Below are positions 43,332 to 52,812 of a stretch of DNA of 64,000 nucleotides, one piece after another. Under the pieces are notes generated by a model. The model was not told the DNA's origin. It worked only from the letters and a program-made list of their open reading frames with translations, and did not search any database. A program made the translations under genes and the position numbers. This stretch comes from Aestuariirhabdus sp049985285. GTDB taxonomy: Bacteria > Pseudomonadota > Gammaproteobacteria > Pseudomonadales > Aestuariirhabdaceae. The stretch lies in assembly GCF_049985285.1 (NCBI RefSeq), contig NZ_JBNIEU010000002.1, forward strand, positions 62,001 through 126,000, written 5' to 3'. How positions within the stretch are numbered: the first letter of the stretch is position 1; each line of letters starts with the position of its first letter.

Positions 43332-44384
43332 ATGGCATTGACAGATCTCAAGGATCGATGGACAGATTTTTCTGTAGATGCGCGCGCCTACCTGGGCGGC
43401 AGCTTTGTTAGCAAGGTGATCTTTGCTTTGGTGCTGCTTTATCTGCTACTGGTGATTGTGCTGGGGTTCTATTGGAGCATCGAGCCCGGGCCCTTCTCTG
43501 TGCGGGAAAACGCCACCCGGATGGCCGCTGAGCAGCAACGCCAGGTTGTGTCCGGTTACACGACTACGGCGACCCTGGTGAGGGTGGCCGAGACGCTGTT
43601 GGATAAGCCCGGTGGCTACCTCTACAACGACCTGTTTCCCCCAGGGTTGATGATCGACAATATGCCGAGCTGGGAGTACGGCGTATTGATTCAGATGCGT
43701 GACCTGTCCCGGGGTATGCGCAAGGACCTGAGTCGCTCCCAAAGCCAGTCCAAGGAGGATCCGGATCTGGCCATCGCCGAGCCCCAGTTTAACTTTGATG
43801 CCAACAGCTGGATGCTGCCCTCTTCAGAAAAAGAGTACCGGCGTGGCATTCGCATGTTGAAACGGTATCTGGATCGGCTCTCCGATCCCCAGCAACCCAA
43901 CGCCCAGTTTTACTCTCGGGCGGACAACTTGAACAACTGGTTGGCGGATGTCAGCGCTCGCCTCGGTAGCCTGTCCCAGCGCCTCAGTGCCAGTGTAGGC
44001 AAGGTGCGTATCAACACCGATCTGGCAGGGGATCGCAGCGCTACCCAGTCGACCCAGACCAGTGATGAGATCGTCGTCAAAACGCCCTGGTTGCAGATCG
44101 ATGATGTGTTTTATGAAAGCCGGGGCAGTGCCTGGGCCTTGATCCACATTTTGCAGGCGATCGAAGTAGATTTTGCCGATGTCCTTAAGGATAAAAATGC
44201 ACTGGTGTCGGTGCGCCAGATAATTCGTGAGCTCGAAGCCACTCAGGAAACCATGTGGAGTCCGATGGTTCTCAATGGCAGCGGCTTCGGCGTACTGGCC
44301 AACCACTCTCTGGTGATGGCGTCCTATATCTCCAGGGCTAATGCCGCCATTTTGGACCTGCGGGCGTTATTAACACAGGGGTAA
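43332..44384 (+). CDS. DUF2333 family membrane-anchored protein
   Basis: A 350-residue protein of the proteobacterial DUF2333 family. One N-terminal membrane segment (about 25-48, VIFALVLLYLLLVIVLGFYW) is followed by a large periplasmic, helical domain with DKPGGYLYNDLFPPGLMIDN and PSWEYGVLIQMRDLSRGMR. GAGGA precedes the ATG. It is followed after three bases by the SUI1-like gene, so the pair is co-translated. Biochemical function is not known. Confidence 0.88.
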   Translation: MALTDLKDRWTDFSVDARAYLGGSFVSKVIFALVLLYLLLVIVLGFYWSIEPGPFSVRENATRMAAEQQRQVVSGYTTTATLVRVAETLLDKPGGYLYNDLFPPGLMIDNMPSWEYGVLIQMRDLSRGMRKDLSRSQSQSKEDPDLAIAEPQFNFDANSWMLPSSEKEYRRGIRMLKRYLDRLSDPQQPNAQFYSRADNLNNWLADVSARLGSLSQRLSASVGKVRINTDLAGDRSATQSTQTSDEIVVKTPWLQIDDVFYESRGSAWALIHILQAIEVDFADVLKDKNALVSVRQIIRELEATQETMWSPMVLNGSGFGVLANHSLVMASYISRANAAILDLRALLTQG

Positions 44385-44387
44385 GGG

Positions 44388-44717
44388 ATGAAAGAACGTA
44401 ATAGTCGGCTGGTGTACTCGACCGATAGTGGGCGTGTTAAGCAAGACCCCTCGGCAGGCAGCGAATCTCTGCCGGGTGACGGTAAGGTGAGAGTTAGTCG
44501 TGAAACCAAAGGGCGTGGCGGAAAAACTGTAACCATTATCAGTGGTCTTCCGCTTGCCGGGAAAGAGCTAAAAGAGCTGGGCAAAAAACTCAAACAGCGA
44601 TGCGGGACGGGCGGTGCAGTCAAGGATGGTGTGGTAGAAATTCAGGGTGATCACTGCGCGTCGTTGGTGGAAGAGCTGAAAAAACAGGGCTTTGACGCCA
44701 AGCGCAGCGGTGGCTGA
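44388..44717 (+). CDS. yciH: SUI1/eIF1-like translation factor
   Basis: A 109-residue homologue of eukaryotic initiation factor eIF1. The SUI1 domain (about 30-105) shows RETKGRGGKTVTIISGLPL, the LKQRCGTGGAVKDG loop and the IQGDH segment. E. coli YciH is linked to start-codon fidelity and stress translation. The ribosome site lies inside the end of the DUF2333 gene. Confidence 0.93.
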   Translation: MKERNSRLVYSTDSGRVKQDPSAGSESLPGDGKVRVSRETKGRGGKTVTIISGLPLAGKELKELGKKLKQRCGTGGAVKDGVVEIQGDHCASLVEELKKQGFDAKRSGG

Positions 44718-44809
44718 TAGCAAAAGGTCTAATTAGCACGGGTGTTGGCCACTGATAGCATCGGCAGGCGTTGGCCATTCACCGCAACAATAACAACAAT
44801 TGGCGAATT

Positions 44810-45088
44810 ATGAATTATCACAACCAGTTAACCTACGTTTTACTGACCTCTCCCAGTTACCTGTTTATGAGCTTCCTGCTCTACCCTTACGGCTATATCC
44901 TCTGGGGGATTGGTGGCTTGATACTCTATTTTTCAAGCACCATTTTTTATCGTGTGACCGTCACCCGTGCGGCCAACAATAACAAGTCTCCGGGGCTCTG
45001 GGCACTGATCTATATGGGCGCCCAGATATCGATGATAGCGATGTTGGTCATTGGCATCTACCTGAGTGCGATCCCTAAACAGGTTTAG
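44810..45088 (+). CDS. Small hypothetical membrane protein
   Basis: A 92-residue protein from ATG 44810 with three hydrophobic segments (about 5-22, 25-45 and 65-88) and a short positive loop (VTVTRAANNNKSPG). No family recognised. The upstream AT-rich sequence gives no strong ribosome site. Its TAG interlocks with the TAA of the convergent Crp-like gene. Confidence 0.65.
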   Translation: MNYHNQLTYVLLTSPSYLFMSFLLYPYGYILWGIGGLILYFSSTIFYRVTVTRAANNNKSPGLWALIYMGAQISMIAMLVIGIYLSAIPKQV

Positions 45089-45666
45089 CCTCGCTTTCGG
45101 CGCGAAAGCAGGCGGCTGAGGGCGACCGGAGTGATGCCCAGATAAGAGGCGATCATGTATTGCGGTGGTTTTTCGGCCAGCACGGCGAAGCGGTCGAGGT
45201 AGCGGTCGTAGCGCTGGTCAGCACTGAGTTGCAGTAGCTCAAACTCCCGCGCCTCTTTTTGTAAGAAGATATACTCGGCAAGCCGTCGCCCCAACTCCAG
45301 CCAGCAACGATCCTCTTGATAGCGTCGGGTCAGGCTATGGTAGGGCAGGGTGAGTACCCGCGCCGGGGTTACCGCGTGGATAAAGCCTCGTGATAGCTCG
45401 CCTTGCAGCAGCTCCGCAAGCGGGGCCAGCAAGTCGCCCGGGCCGTGAAAGTGCTTGGTGAACTCCTTCCCCTCGTGAGACAGGTAGTAGGTACGGCAAA
45501 GACCCTCGCAGACCAGATACGCCATCAACGGCTGCTCCCCGGGTTGCAGTAGCAGATCCCCTTTGTGCAGCGGTAGTTCGCCGATTTCGGCCTCAAGATC
45601 GACCCACAGGTGCGTCGGTATGGGCGCGAAGTTGCTGAGGATACGATAGGCATCGGGGTAAAGCAT
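45085..45666 (-). CDS. Crp/Fnr-family transcriptional regulator
   Basis: A 193-residue regulator (start ATG 45666). The N-terminal cyclic-nucleotide-binding-like beta barrel (about 25-115) lacks the RSA/T cassette used by Crp to bind cAMP and lacks Fnr-type cysteine clusters, so the ligand is unknown. The C-terminal helix-turn-helix is in YMIASYLGITPVALSRLLSR. It faces the SDR gene at 45783 across a 116-base gap, so it may control the SDR and symporter genes. Confidence 0.85.
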   Translation of the reverse strand: MLYPDAYRILSNFAPIPTHLWVDLEAEIGELPLHKGDLLLQPGEQPLMAYLVCEGLCRTYYLSHEGKEFTKHFHGPGDLLAPLAELLQGELSRGFIHAVTPARVLTLPYHSLTRRYQEDRCWLELGRRLAEYIFLQKEAREFELLQLSADQRYDRYLDRFAVLAEKPPQYMIASYLGITPVALSRLLSRRKRG

Positions 45667-45782
45667 GGGGTTAACCTGAGTTAATGACAGGGAGGGAGGG
45701 GAACTCCTACACTGCAAAAAAGAATAACAGGCCGATGATACGCACTCCAGTGTGGATCACCGGCAGTGCGGAGAACTAACAG

Positions 45783-46589
45783 ATGTATCAGCTTGCGGAT
45801 CGAGTAGTTCTGGTTACCGGTGCCAGTGGCGGACTGGGCAAGGCTCTTTGTGGGCAACTGCTTGGTAGAGGTGCTCGGGTTGCTGCGGTCGATGTTGATA
45901 CCAGGGCCCTGGAGTTGCTCGCGGGAGAGTTGGGCCAGGATCGCCTCAAGACCTATCCGCTGGATATCACCCGTCGCTCAGCCTGTGTGGAGGTTGTCGA
46001 GCAGGTAGTGGCCGAATGGGACGCTATCGATATTGTGATAAATAATGCCGGGGTGACCCATTTCAGTCGGTTCGACGACAGCGATCTTGAGGTGCTGAAG
46101 CGGGTCATCGATATTAACCTGATGGGAACGCTGAACATTACACAGGCTGCGCTGCCCTCGATCATCGCTCGTCAGGGAATGGTGGTGGGGCTCTCCAGTG
46201 TGGCCGGTTTTTCCCCCCTCTATGGGCGCAGTGCCTACAGTGCGAGCAAGCACGGTCTTGAGGGCTTTCTCTCTACGCTGCGGGCGGAGTTGCTGGAGCG
46301 AGGTGTGCGGGTATTGATGGTCTGCCCGGCGTTTATCCAGACCCAGCCTGCACAGCGGAGCGGGGCTGTTGCCCAGGGCGTCGCCCGCCCTGGCCTGGCG
46401 GCGGCGACCAGCGGGCGAGTGATGGGTCCTGAAGAGGCCGCATCGGCTATCGTCAAGGCGATGGAGCGCGAACGGCGTCGGTTACTGTTGGGCAAGGTTG
46501 CCCTGTTTGCCTGGATTGCGGGACGTTTCTTTCCCCGTTTATATGAGCAGATCATGATCAGGCAGACTCGCAGCGAAGTGGAGTCCTGA
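45783..46589 (+). CDS. Short-chain dehydrogenase/reductase
   Basis: A 268-residue classical SDR with the cofactor motif TGASGGLGKAL, NNAGVT, and an intact Ser-Tyr-Lys set (SSVAGFSPLYGRSAYSASKHG). The extended C-terminus (after about 215) contains a basic patch and a hydrophobic helix KVALFAWIAGRFF, typical of membrane-associated SDRs acting on lipids or sterols. The bile-acid/sodium symporter gene starts two bases after its stop. Confidence 0.9.
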   Translation: MYQLADRVVLVTGASGGLGKALCGQLLGRGARVAAVDVDTRALELLAGELGQDRLKTYPLDITRRSACVEVVEQVVAEWDAIDIVINNAGVTHFSRFDDSDLEVLKRVIDINLMGTLNITQAALPSIIARQGMVVGLSSVAGFSPLYGRSAYSASKHGLEGFLSTLRAELLERGVRVLMVCPAFIQTQPAQRSGAVAQGVARPGLAAATSGRVMGPEEAASAIVKAMERERRRLLLGKVALFAWIAGRFFPRLYEQIMIRQTRSEVES

Positions 46590-46591
46590 CG

Positions 46592-47479
46592 ATGGAACCG
46601 ATAATCGGGTACGACCAGAGCCAGCAGTGGGTGCTCAACGCTATTCTTGCACTGATAACGCTCGGTATCGCGCTGGAACTTCGTGTGGCTGACTTTATTG
46701 CGGTGCTGCGCCAGCCGCGAGCCATTGTGGCGGGCGCGCTGGCGCAGCTGTTGTTTTTGCCGGCAGCGACCTGGGTGCTGATTTCGTTGATACCCATGCA
46801 TCCGGGCATCGCCCTTGGGTTGCTGATGGCAGCGTGCTGTCCCGGGGGAGGCATGTCCAACTTCTTTACCAGTTTGGCCAAGGGTAATGTGGCGTTATCG
46901 GTATCGATGACCGCTATATCCTCGTCCATAGCGATGTTGATGCTACCGCTCAATTTTCTCTTCTGGGCGGGTATTAACAGCGACACCAGTGAGCTGCTTC
47001 GCGCCTTCGATATCGATCGCGGGGAGTTTATCCTCAATCTGCTGTTGATTCTGTTGATTCCGCTATTGGTGGGTCTTCTGATCCGTCATTTTTGGGCAGG
47101 CTTTGCGCAGGGGTTGATGAAACCGTTGCGCATTTTTTCACTGCTGGCGCTGGTGACCTTTGTGTTGGCGGGAGTCGGCGGCAACTTGCAGCTGTTTAAC
47201 GCCGTTATGGCGCCGGTTTTACTGCTGGTGACTTTCCATAACGCGATGGCGCTTGCTATTGGCTACCTGATGTCGACCCTGGCCCGGCTCAGGGCCTATG
47301 ATCGGCGGGCGATCACCCTTGAGGTAGGAATTCAGAATAACGGCCTGGGCCTGGCGATTATTTTTGCTTTCTTTGATGGTAATGGGCACATGGCGCTCGT
47401 CGCCGCCTGGTGGGGTATCTGGCATTTGGTGTCGGGCTCTGTTGTTGTCTGGCGTTTCTCCCGCACCCCTTTGGCATAG
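46592..47479 (+). CDS. Bile acid:sodium symporter family protein
   Basis: A 295-residue membrane protein of the BASS family with about nine or ten hydrophobic segments. CCPGGGMSNFFTSLAKGN is the conserved region of the sodium sites, and VGIQNNGLGLAII the second crossing region. Real substrates in bacteria range from bile acids to pantoate and keto acids; here the partner SDR suggests a lipid-like or acidic metabolite (inference). Confidence 0.92.
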   Translation: MEPIIGYDQSQQWVLNAILALITLGIALELRVADFIAVLRQPRAIVAGALAQLLFLPAATWVLISLIPMHPGIALGLLMAACCPGGGMSNFFTSLAKGNVALSVSMTAISSSIAMLMLPLNFLFWAGINSDTSELLRAFDIDRGEFILNLLLILLIPLLVGLLIRHFWAGFAQGLMKPLRIFSLLALVTFVLAGVGGNLQLFNAVMAPVLLLVTFHNAMALAIGYLMSTLARLRAYDRRAITLEVGIQNNGLGLAIIFAFFDGNGHMALVAAWWGIWHLVSGSVVVWRFSRTPLA

Positions 47480-47621
47480 GGGTGTTTCTCCAAAGCGTGT
47501 GGGATGTCTCAATCTGGTTGGAGGGTCGCCTCGCTGTAGGCGCGCGACTGGTTTAGACTCGGATTTTTGTGCTCGGGTAGTGGCTGAGCATACCACCGAC
47601 TAATCAGGCGCAGGACGCGAA

Positions 47622-49307
47622 ATGACACAGCAAGGGGAGCGGGGTAATCCGTTACGGATTGGTAGGCGTTACCGGAGTCAGCGCATTGAGGGCTGCTTTG
47701 ATGCCGTTATTATTGGTTCCGGACCTGCCGGACTCGCTGCGGGCGTTTGCCTCTCAAAAAGCGGTAAGCGGGTATTGGTGCTGGAGCAGCACTATACGGC
47801 GGGCGGCTTTAGCCATAGCTATAGCCGTCATGGGTATGAGTGGGATGTTGGCGTCCATTACATTGGCGACGTGGGCCACCGGGGAACGGTATCCAGCCGC
47901 CTCTGCGATTACCTTACCGACCGTCGACTGCGTTGGGCCTACATGGGCGACAACTACGATCGCTTCTATATTGGCGGCGAGCAGTTTGACCTGGTAGCGG
48001 GAGAAAAGGCACTTCGCGATGAGCTGGCGAGTCGCTTTCCCGATGATACTGAAGCGATTGATCGCTACCTGGATATGATTCGACAGGTGTCCAAAGCGAT
48101 GCCCGGTGTGTCCGTTGATAAACTCTTGCCGCGCTGGATGGGGGCGCTGCGCCGCTTTATATGGCCGGCGCCCGAATACCTCAACCGTACCACCTACCAG
48201 GTGCTGCGCGACCTGACACCCAATGAAAAACTGATCGCCGTGCTCTGCGGTCAGTACGGTGACAATGGCCTACCACCACGACGTTCCAGTTTTCTGATTC
48301 ACGCGCTTATTGCGCGTCACTACCTCAACGGGGGGTACTACCCCATCGGTGGAGCATCCAAAATAGCGGACGGTCTGTTGGCACCGATTAAGCAGGCTGG
48401 CGGTGAAGTGTTCACCTACGCCCGTGTCGAGCAGATTCTGGTGGAATCGGGACGCGCCGTTGGAGTGCGTATGGCAGATGGGTTTGAGATTCGAAGCCCG
48501 GTGGTGATCAGCGCTTGCGGGGTTTTCAATACCTTCAAACGGTTGCTGCCTGATGCTGCCGCCCGGGCTGGCAGTTACCGGGAAAAGCTGCACGCAGTGC
48601 GTCCGGCGATGGCCCATGTCGGGGTGTATATTGGCATTCGCGAGAGCGCGGAGTCTTTGGGGTTGGGGAAGACCAACCTATGGATCTACCCGGACGAATT
48701 TCATGATGCCAACCTGGAGAGCTTTTCCCAGGATATGCGCCGCCCCTTTCCTGCGGTTTATATCTCATTTCCTTCCGCTAAAGACCCCAGCTGGGATGAG
48801 CGTTATCCCGGGCGCGCCACCATTGAGATCGTGGCCCCCACTCCCTGGAAATGGTTTGCTCGCTGGCAGGACACTCCCTGGGGGAAACGCGGGGAGGAGT
48901 ATGAGGCGCTAAAGGTGCAGCTGGGTCGTCGTTTGCTAGAGGTGTTGTACGAAAAGCACCCGCAGTTGCGCGGTAAGATCGATTATTATGAAGTGTCGAC
49001 GCCGCTCTCCACCCGCCATTTTGGCAACTATGGTCATGGTGAGATCTACGGAATTGATCATGATCCCCGCCGCTTTGAGCAGCACTGGCTGCGGCCGAAA
49101 ACCTCAATTAAGGGCCTCTACCTAAGCGGGCAAGACACCTTGACCTGCGGCATCATGGGGGCGATGTGCAGCGGTGCGATAACCGCTGTATCGGTACTGG
49201 GGTGGCGCTCTATCGGAATGTTGCGAGCGCTCGCACGCCGTCAGCCCCGCAGGAGGGACAACGCATCGGTGCCGATGCCAGCACCGGTGGCGCGTGAACC
49301 CGGCTAA
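47622..49307 (+). CDS. FAD-dependent oxidoreductase, CrtI / retinol-saturase-like
   Basis: A 561-residue flavoprotein. The N-terminal dinucleotide motif is VIIGSGPAGLAAGVCLSKSG, followed by LVLEQHYTAGGFSHSYSRHGYEWDVGVHYIG, of which the conserved core is shared with retinol saturases and phytoene desaturases. The C-terminal FAD-contact segment is GLYLSGQDTLTCGIMGAM. Relatives saturate or desaturate isoprenoid chains, but no other carotenoid gene is nearby. Substrate unknown. Confidence 0.87.
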   Translation: MTQQGERGNPLRIGRRYRSQRIEGCFDAVIIGSGPAGLAAGVCLSKSGKRVLVLEQHYTAGGFSHSYSRHGYEWDVGVHYIGDVGHRGTVSSRLCDYLTDRRLRWAYMGDNYDRFYIGGEQFDLVAGEKALRDELASRFPDDTEAIDRYLDMIRQVSKAMPGVSVDKLLPRWMGALRRFIWPAPEYLNRTTYQVLRDLTPNEKLIAVLCGQYGDNGLPPRRSSFLIHALIARHYLNGGYYPIGGASKIADGLLAPIKQAGGEVFTYARVEQILVESGRAVGVRMADGFEIRSPVVISACGVFNTFKRLLPDAAARAGSYREKLHAVRPAMAHVGVYIGIRESAESLGLGKTNLWIYPDEFHDANLESFSQDMRRPFPAVYISFPSAKDPSWDERYPGRATIEIVAPTPWKWFARWQDTPWGKRGEEYEALKVQLGRRLLEVLYEKHPQLRGKIDYYEVSTPLSTRHFGNYGHGEIYGIDHDPRRFEQHWLRPKTSIKGLYLSGQDTLTCGIMGAMCSGAITAVSVLGWRSIGMLRALARRQPRRRDNASVPMPAPVAREPG

Positions 49308-49355
49308 GTTGCGGCTGGGATCTGCCGCGCAGGTCGCAGGGGACGGTTGGTAAAG

Positions 49356-50186
49356 CTACCGGCGTGCTTTATCGTAAACGGCGATGAGTTGTCGGCTCAG
49401 CGCCAGCAGGTGTCCGTCGGGGTGATACACCCGAGCCTCGGTGTGAGCATAACCATGGTGCGCCATCTTGATCTGTGCCTCATAGAACAACCACTCGCTG
49501 CCATTCATAGGCTGTTCCAGCAAAGCGATCGGGTATGCCAACTCGAGGCTCCAGGTCACCGTTGCACAGGGACAGGGGCGTTTGAGTTTCTGGATAACGG
49601 TAGGTGGCCAGGCGTCGATTAACGCCACCAGGTGCGCGTTAGTGAAGGTCTCCGGTTGACGGGCAAAACGCATCCAGCCGCTCATGTGGTCGTGGGGGCT
49701 GTTGGAGAAGGGCAAGCCGCCGCTGCTGTACACGAAGTCGATGTGCTGGACGAACTCCGGGGTGATTCCCGCAAGGTATCCGAATCGCCTGCCCTGCTCG
49801 ACACCGGGTAGGGCCGGGTGAGCAGGGCGAAGTTCCAGCTCGGAGTCGCGCTCGATGCCATAGCAGGCGCTGAGTTGGCAGGCCACGCGCTCATGTTGCA
49901 GCGCGCGTCCGCTGTATTGGGAGATAGAGCCACCGGAGGAGAGTTCGTCGGTACTAATGCTGCAATCATGATCCGTTATCAGGGCGCCGCTGAAGTTCAC
50001 CTGCACCGAGCGCAGGATTCGTTGCTCGGGAACCCGTGCATCAATCGCACTCAATACCAGCGCAGCGCTCAAACCGCCAAACGTCGTGTTTCCCTGGCCC
50101 CAGCTAGGGTTAATCGTGAGCGATTCGCCGTTGGCGGCACGTTTAAGGTATGGGTCAATTTCCACGGCTTGGTCCCCCGATTTCAA
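49356..50186 (-). CDS. Thioesterase-family protein (TesB-like double hotdog)
   Basis: A 276-residue cytosolic protein with two hotdog halves: the first has TFGGLSAALVLSAID and RSVQVNFSGALI, the second SLELAYPIALLEQPMNGSEWLFYEAQIKM (in part) and HTEARVYHPDGHLLALSRQ. This layout is typical of acyl-CoA thioesterase II-like proteins that hydrolyse acyl-CoAs. Catalytic residues were not confirmed. It lies 55 bases downstream of the PilZ gene on the same strand. Confidence 0.85.
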   Translation of the reverse strand: MKSGDQAVEIDPYLKRAANGESLTINPSWGQGNTTFGGLSAALVLSAIDARVPEQRILRSVQVNFSGALITDHDCSISTDELSSGGSISQYSGRALQHERVACQLSACYGIERDSELELRPAHPALPGVEQGRRFGYLAGITPEFVQHIDFVYSSGGLPFSNSPHDHMSGWMRFARQPETFTNAHLVALIDAWPPTVIQKLKRPCPCATVTWSLELAYPIALLEQPMNGSEWLFYEAQIKMAHHGYAHTEARVYHPDGHLLALSRQLIAVYDKARR

Positions 50187-50241
50187 GAGTCCATAGCATA
50201 GGTGAGCCGAGGCTCAGTGCAAGGATGATTCGGGAGTGATT

Positions 50242-50904
50242 TTAACGCAGGTTGGAGTAGACGTAAGCGTGCAGTAACAGCTTGTCCTGCTCCTCCAGGT
50301 CTCCAAACAGGATCCCGTAGGCGACATTGCAATCGGCCAGGCGACAGCTGTCCAGCTCCGCGCGAACCTCGCCTTTGAGTGCCAGTACCCGGCTAATACC
50401 CGCCACCTCCAGCTTCGCGGTAACGGTGAGATTATCGCCGGTTTTTGCGAACAGCTGTCGGCTTTCTATGCGGCAGCCCCCCGTACTGAGGTCAACGATG
50501 GTGGCGGGTACTTTTTCGTCATTGATCAGCACCGAGGCGATCTGCTTGACCTCAATGCGCACGGCCCTGCGTACTTCATCGGTGGCAATATGTTCCGGGT
50601 AGCTCAGGTGCAAGCTGGGAAAGGGCACCATGGATACGTGGATGACCTGGGTGCTGAATGCGACTGCCGAGTTGGTTTCGTTGGAGAAAAAACGAACGTT
50701 TACCTTGTCGTGGGGGCGTGCGGAGCGTGGACCACCGTTAACCACGGGGGTGGTGACGATAAGGCTGGCTCCGGCAAGGTAGCCCACCAGGCGTGAACGT
50801 TCGCGAACGTCCTCGGAGTGGTGAAACTGCAACTGCAGTTGCAGTCCGGGCATTAGTTTTAGGTCGTCCAGTGTCATCGCGGTCTTTATTATTGATTGTT
50901 GCAT
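50242..50904 (-). CDS. PilZ-domain c-di-GMP receptor (YcgR-like layout)
   Basis: About 220 residues from ATG 50904; ATG 50877 is an alternative. The N-terminal half (about 10-105) is a YcgR-N-like beta domain. The PilZ domain follows with RRAVR (112-116) and DLSTGG (from Asp138), the two motifs that bind c-di-GMP. Such proteins act on flagellar motility or exopolysaccharide. The window also encodes a stator pair and an EAL protein, which would supply target and signal turnover. Confidence 0.87.
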   Translation of the reverse strand: MQQSIIKTAMTLDDLKLMPGLQLQLQFHHSEDVRERSRLVGYLAGASLIVTTPVVNGGPRSARPHDKVNVRFFSNETNSAVAFSTQVIHVSMVPFPSLHLSYPEHIATDEVRRAVRIEVKQIASVLINDEKVPATIVDLSTGGCRIESRQLFAKTGDNLTVTAKLEVAGISRVLALKGEVRAELDSCRLADCNVAYGILFGDLEEQDKLLLHAYVYSNLR

Positions 50905-51047
50905 GCACCCTATCAGTGACAGGAGAAGCTGACAAGCAGTGGCGCTCGGGGTTGGTCGGCTACGATCTGCCTGTGGTATGTTGGTGGTCGTGGATGTGGC
51001 CACAGTTCGTGGCTCTTTGGTGTTAGTACGGGAGTGTTATTCGCACT

Positions 51048-51395
51048 ATGGCGAAGCAGAGTCGGGGAGAAAAACAGCGCGCTGAGCGCAGTGCAGAAGA
51101 GGCGCAGGCGATGGCCCGTGCGACCCAAAAGCCGGGGCAGAGCAAGGAGCAAACTCGTCTTATCGCCCAGGGCATACAAAAAGGAATCGAGCAGTACAAG
51201 GTGCAGCAGAAGGCGAAGGCAAGGGAGCTGGACAAGCGCCTTAAACAGGCCCGGCGGCCACAACAGCCTGCCGCCCAGGACAACGCCCAAGCTCCGGCTG
51301 CAGAGATTGTTTATCGCCAGCATTGGCTTCCCTGGGTGTTACTGGCGTTAAGCTGGGGGGGCTTTGGACTGGTTTGGTGGTCGAGTGCTGCCTAG
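51048..51395 (+). CDS. DUF2956 family protein
   Basis: A 115-residue protein of a family seen in marine gammaproteobacteria. The conserved core is ATQKPGQSKEQTRLIAQGIQ followed by a very basic, helical Lys/Arg-rich stretch, and a single C-terminal membrane segment (about 94-112, WLPWVLLALSWGGFGLVWW). It is therefore a tail-anchored protein with its basic part in the cytosol. Function unknown. Confidence 0.82.
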   Translation: MAKQSRGEKQRAERSAEEAQAMARATQKPGQSKEQTRLIAQGIQKGIEQYKVQQKAKARELDKRLKQARRPQQPAAQDNAQAPAAEIVYRQHWLPWVLLALSWGGFGLVWWSSAA

Positions 51396-51417
51396 GCCCA
51401 TTACAGGGGGAGGGGTT

Positions 51418-52164
51418 ATGAGCAAACGGTTACTGATAACCGGTGCCGGGCGCGGCATCGGTGCCGCGACAGCGCAAATCGCGGCCGAAAAGGGCTATCG
51501 GGTGATGGTTAATTACCGCGCTGATCGAATAGCGGCGGAATCCCTGGTGGCGCGCATTGTTGACCAAGGTGGCGAGGCGCTTTGCTGGCAAGCAGATATC
51601 GCCGACGAACAGGCGGTGTGCGAGATGTTTGCCGAGCTCGATCGTTGCTGGGGCGGGGTGGATGCTCTGGTGAATAACGCCGGCATACTGGAGACGCAAT
51701 GCCGTCTCGAACAGATCGATGGTGGTCGTTTGCAGCGGGTGTTCGCCACTAATGTGTTCGGTAGTTTTTATTGTGCCCGAGAGGCGGTCAAGCGTATGTC
51801 GACTCGAAATGGAGGCGGTGGCGGCGCGATCGTCAATCTCTCCTCCATCGCGGCGAGCCTGGGCGCTCCCAATGAGTACCTGGACTACGCTGCGGCTAAA
51901 GGCGCCATCGACAGTTTTACCCGTGGCCTGGCCAAGGAGGTGGCCGAAGAGGGTATTCGTGTCAATGCAGTGCGCCCAGGAGTCATTGATACTCAAATTC
52001 ACACCGCAGGGGGGGAGCCGGATAGGGTCACCCGTGTAGCGCAGTCGGTTCCGTTAAAGCGTGGGGGGACGGCGCAAGAGGTCGCGCAAGCTATTTTGTG
52101 GTTACTGTCCGATAAAGCATCCTACTGCACAGGAACCTTACTGGATGTGGCGGGTGGCCGCTAG
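51418..52164 (+). CDS. Short-chain dehydrogenase/reductase
   Basis: A 248-residue classical SDR. ATG 51418 is preceded by a GGGGAGGGG site, and translation begins at the cofactor motif TGAGRGIGAATAQ. NNAG is present and the catalytic set SSIAASLGAPNEYLDYAAAKGA is intact, with RPGVIDTQIH after it. Close to 3-oxoacyl-ACP or glucose dehydrogenase types. The methyltransferase gene follows after 21 bases. Confidence 0.92.
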   Translation: MSKRLLITGAGRGIGAATAQIAAEKGYRVMVNYRADRIAAESLVARIVDQGGEALCWQADIADEQAVCEMFAELDRCWGGVDALVNNAGILETQCRLEQIDGGRLQRVFATNVFGSFYCAREAVKRMSTRNGGGGGAIVNLSSIAASLGAPNEYLDYAAAKGAIDSFTRGLAKEVAEEGIRVNAVRPGVIDTQIHTAGGEPDRVTRVAQSVPLKRGGTAQEVAQAILWLLSDKASYCTGTLLDVAGGR

Positions 52165-52185
52165 TATGTATTGCGAGGGTTTGTC

Positions 52186-52812
52186 ATGTCCAGGTTGATC
52201 GCCATGCTGTATGACCGCATGATGCAAGGCACCGAGCTTGCGTGTTTACAGCAGTGGCGAGGCGCACTGCTGGCAAACTGCTATGGTCGCGTGCTTGAGA
52301 TCGGCGCGGGCACCGGTGCCAGTTTGCCGCTCTACCCGCCGGGTATTGACGAACTGCTGGTCAGCGAGCCCGATCCTGCAATGCGGCGCCAGTTGCAGCG
52401 CCGCATTGACAGCACCCGGGTAGCGTTCGCCACCGCGCTGGCAGATTACCAGGGTGAGCGGCTACTGGTCGACGATGAGTCGGTCGATTGTGTGGTGTCG
52501 AGTCTGGTGTTGTGTTCGGTGCACAATCAGGCGGGCACCCTGACGGAGATTTTTCGTGTCCTTAAGCCCGGCGGCCAGCTACTGTTTCTGGAGCATGTGG
52601 CCGCGCAAGAGGGAACGGGCAGGCATCGGTGGCAGCGCCTGGTCGAACCCCTGTGGAAACGCGTGGCGGGCAACTGCCATCTTACCCGTTGTACCGAGCA
52701 GGCCATTATAGAGGCCGGGTTTGAGCTTGCTCAGGTACAGCGCGAAAGCCTGCGCAAGGTGCCTCCCTTTGTGCGTCCGTCGATAAGGGGACTGGCTCGA
52801 AAACCGGGTTAG
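52186..52812 (+). CDS. Class I SAM-dependent methyltransferase
   Basis: A 208-residue methyltransferase starting at ATG 52186 after GAGGG. The SAM site is VLEIGAGTGASLPLYP, followed by VDCVVSSLVLCSV and VLKPGGQLLFLEHV. The set EHVAAQEGTGRHRWQRLVEPLWK resembles the thiol methyltransferase (METTL7-like) and phospholipid methyltransferase groups. Convergent with the AlkB-like gene, with interlocked stops. Confidence 0.88.
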   Translation: MSRLIAMLYDRMMQGTELACLQQWRGALLANCYGRVLEIGAGTGASLPLYPPGIDELLVSEPDPAMRRQLQRRIDSTRVAFATALADYQGERLLVDDESVDCVVSSLVLCSVHNQAGTLTEIFRVLKPGGQLLFLEHVAAQEGTGRHRWQRLVEPLWKRVAGNCHLTRCTEQAIIEAGFELAQVQRESLRKVPPFVRPSIRGLARKPG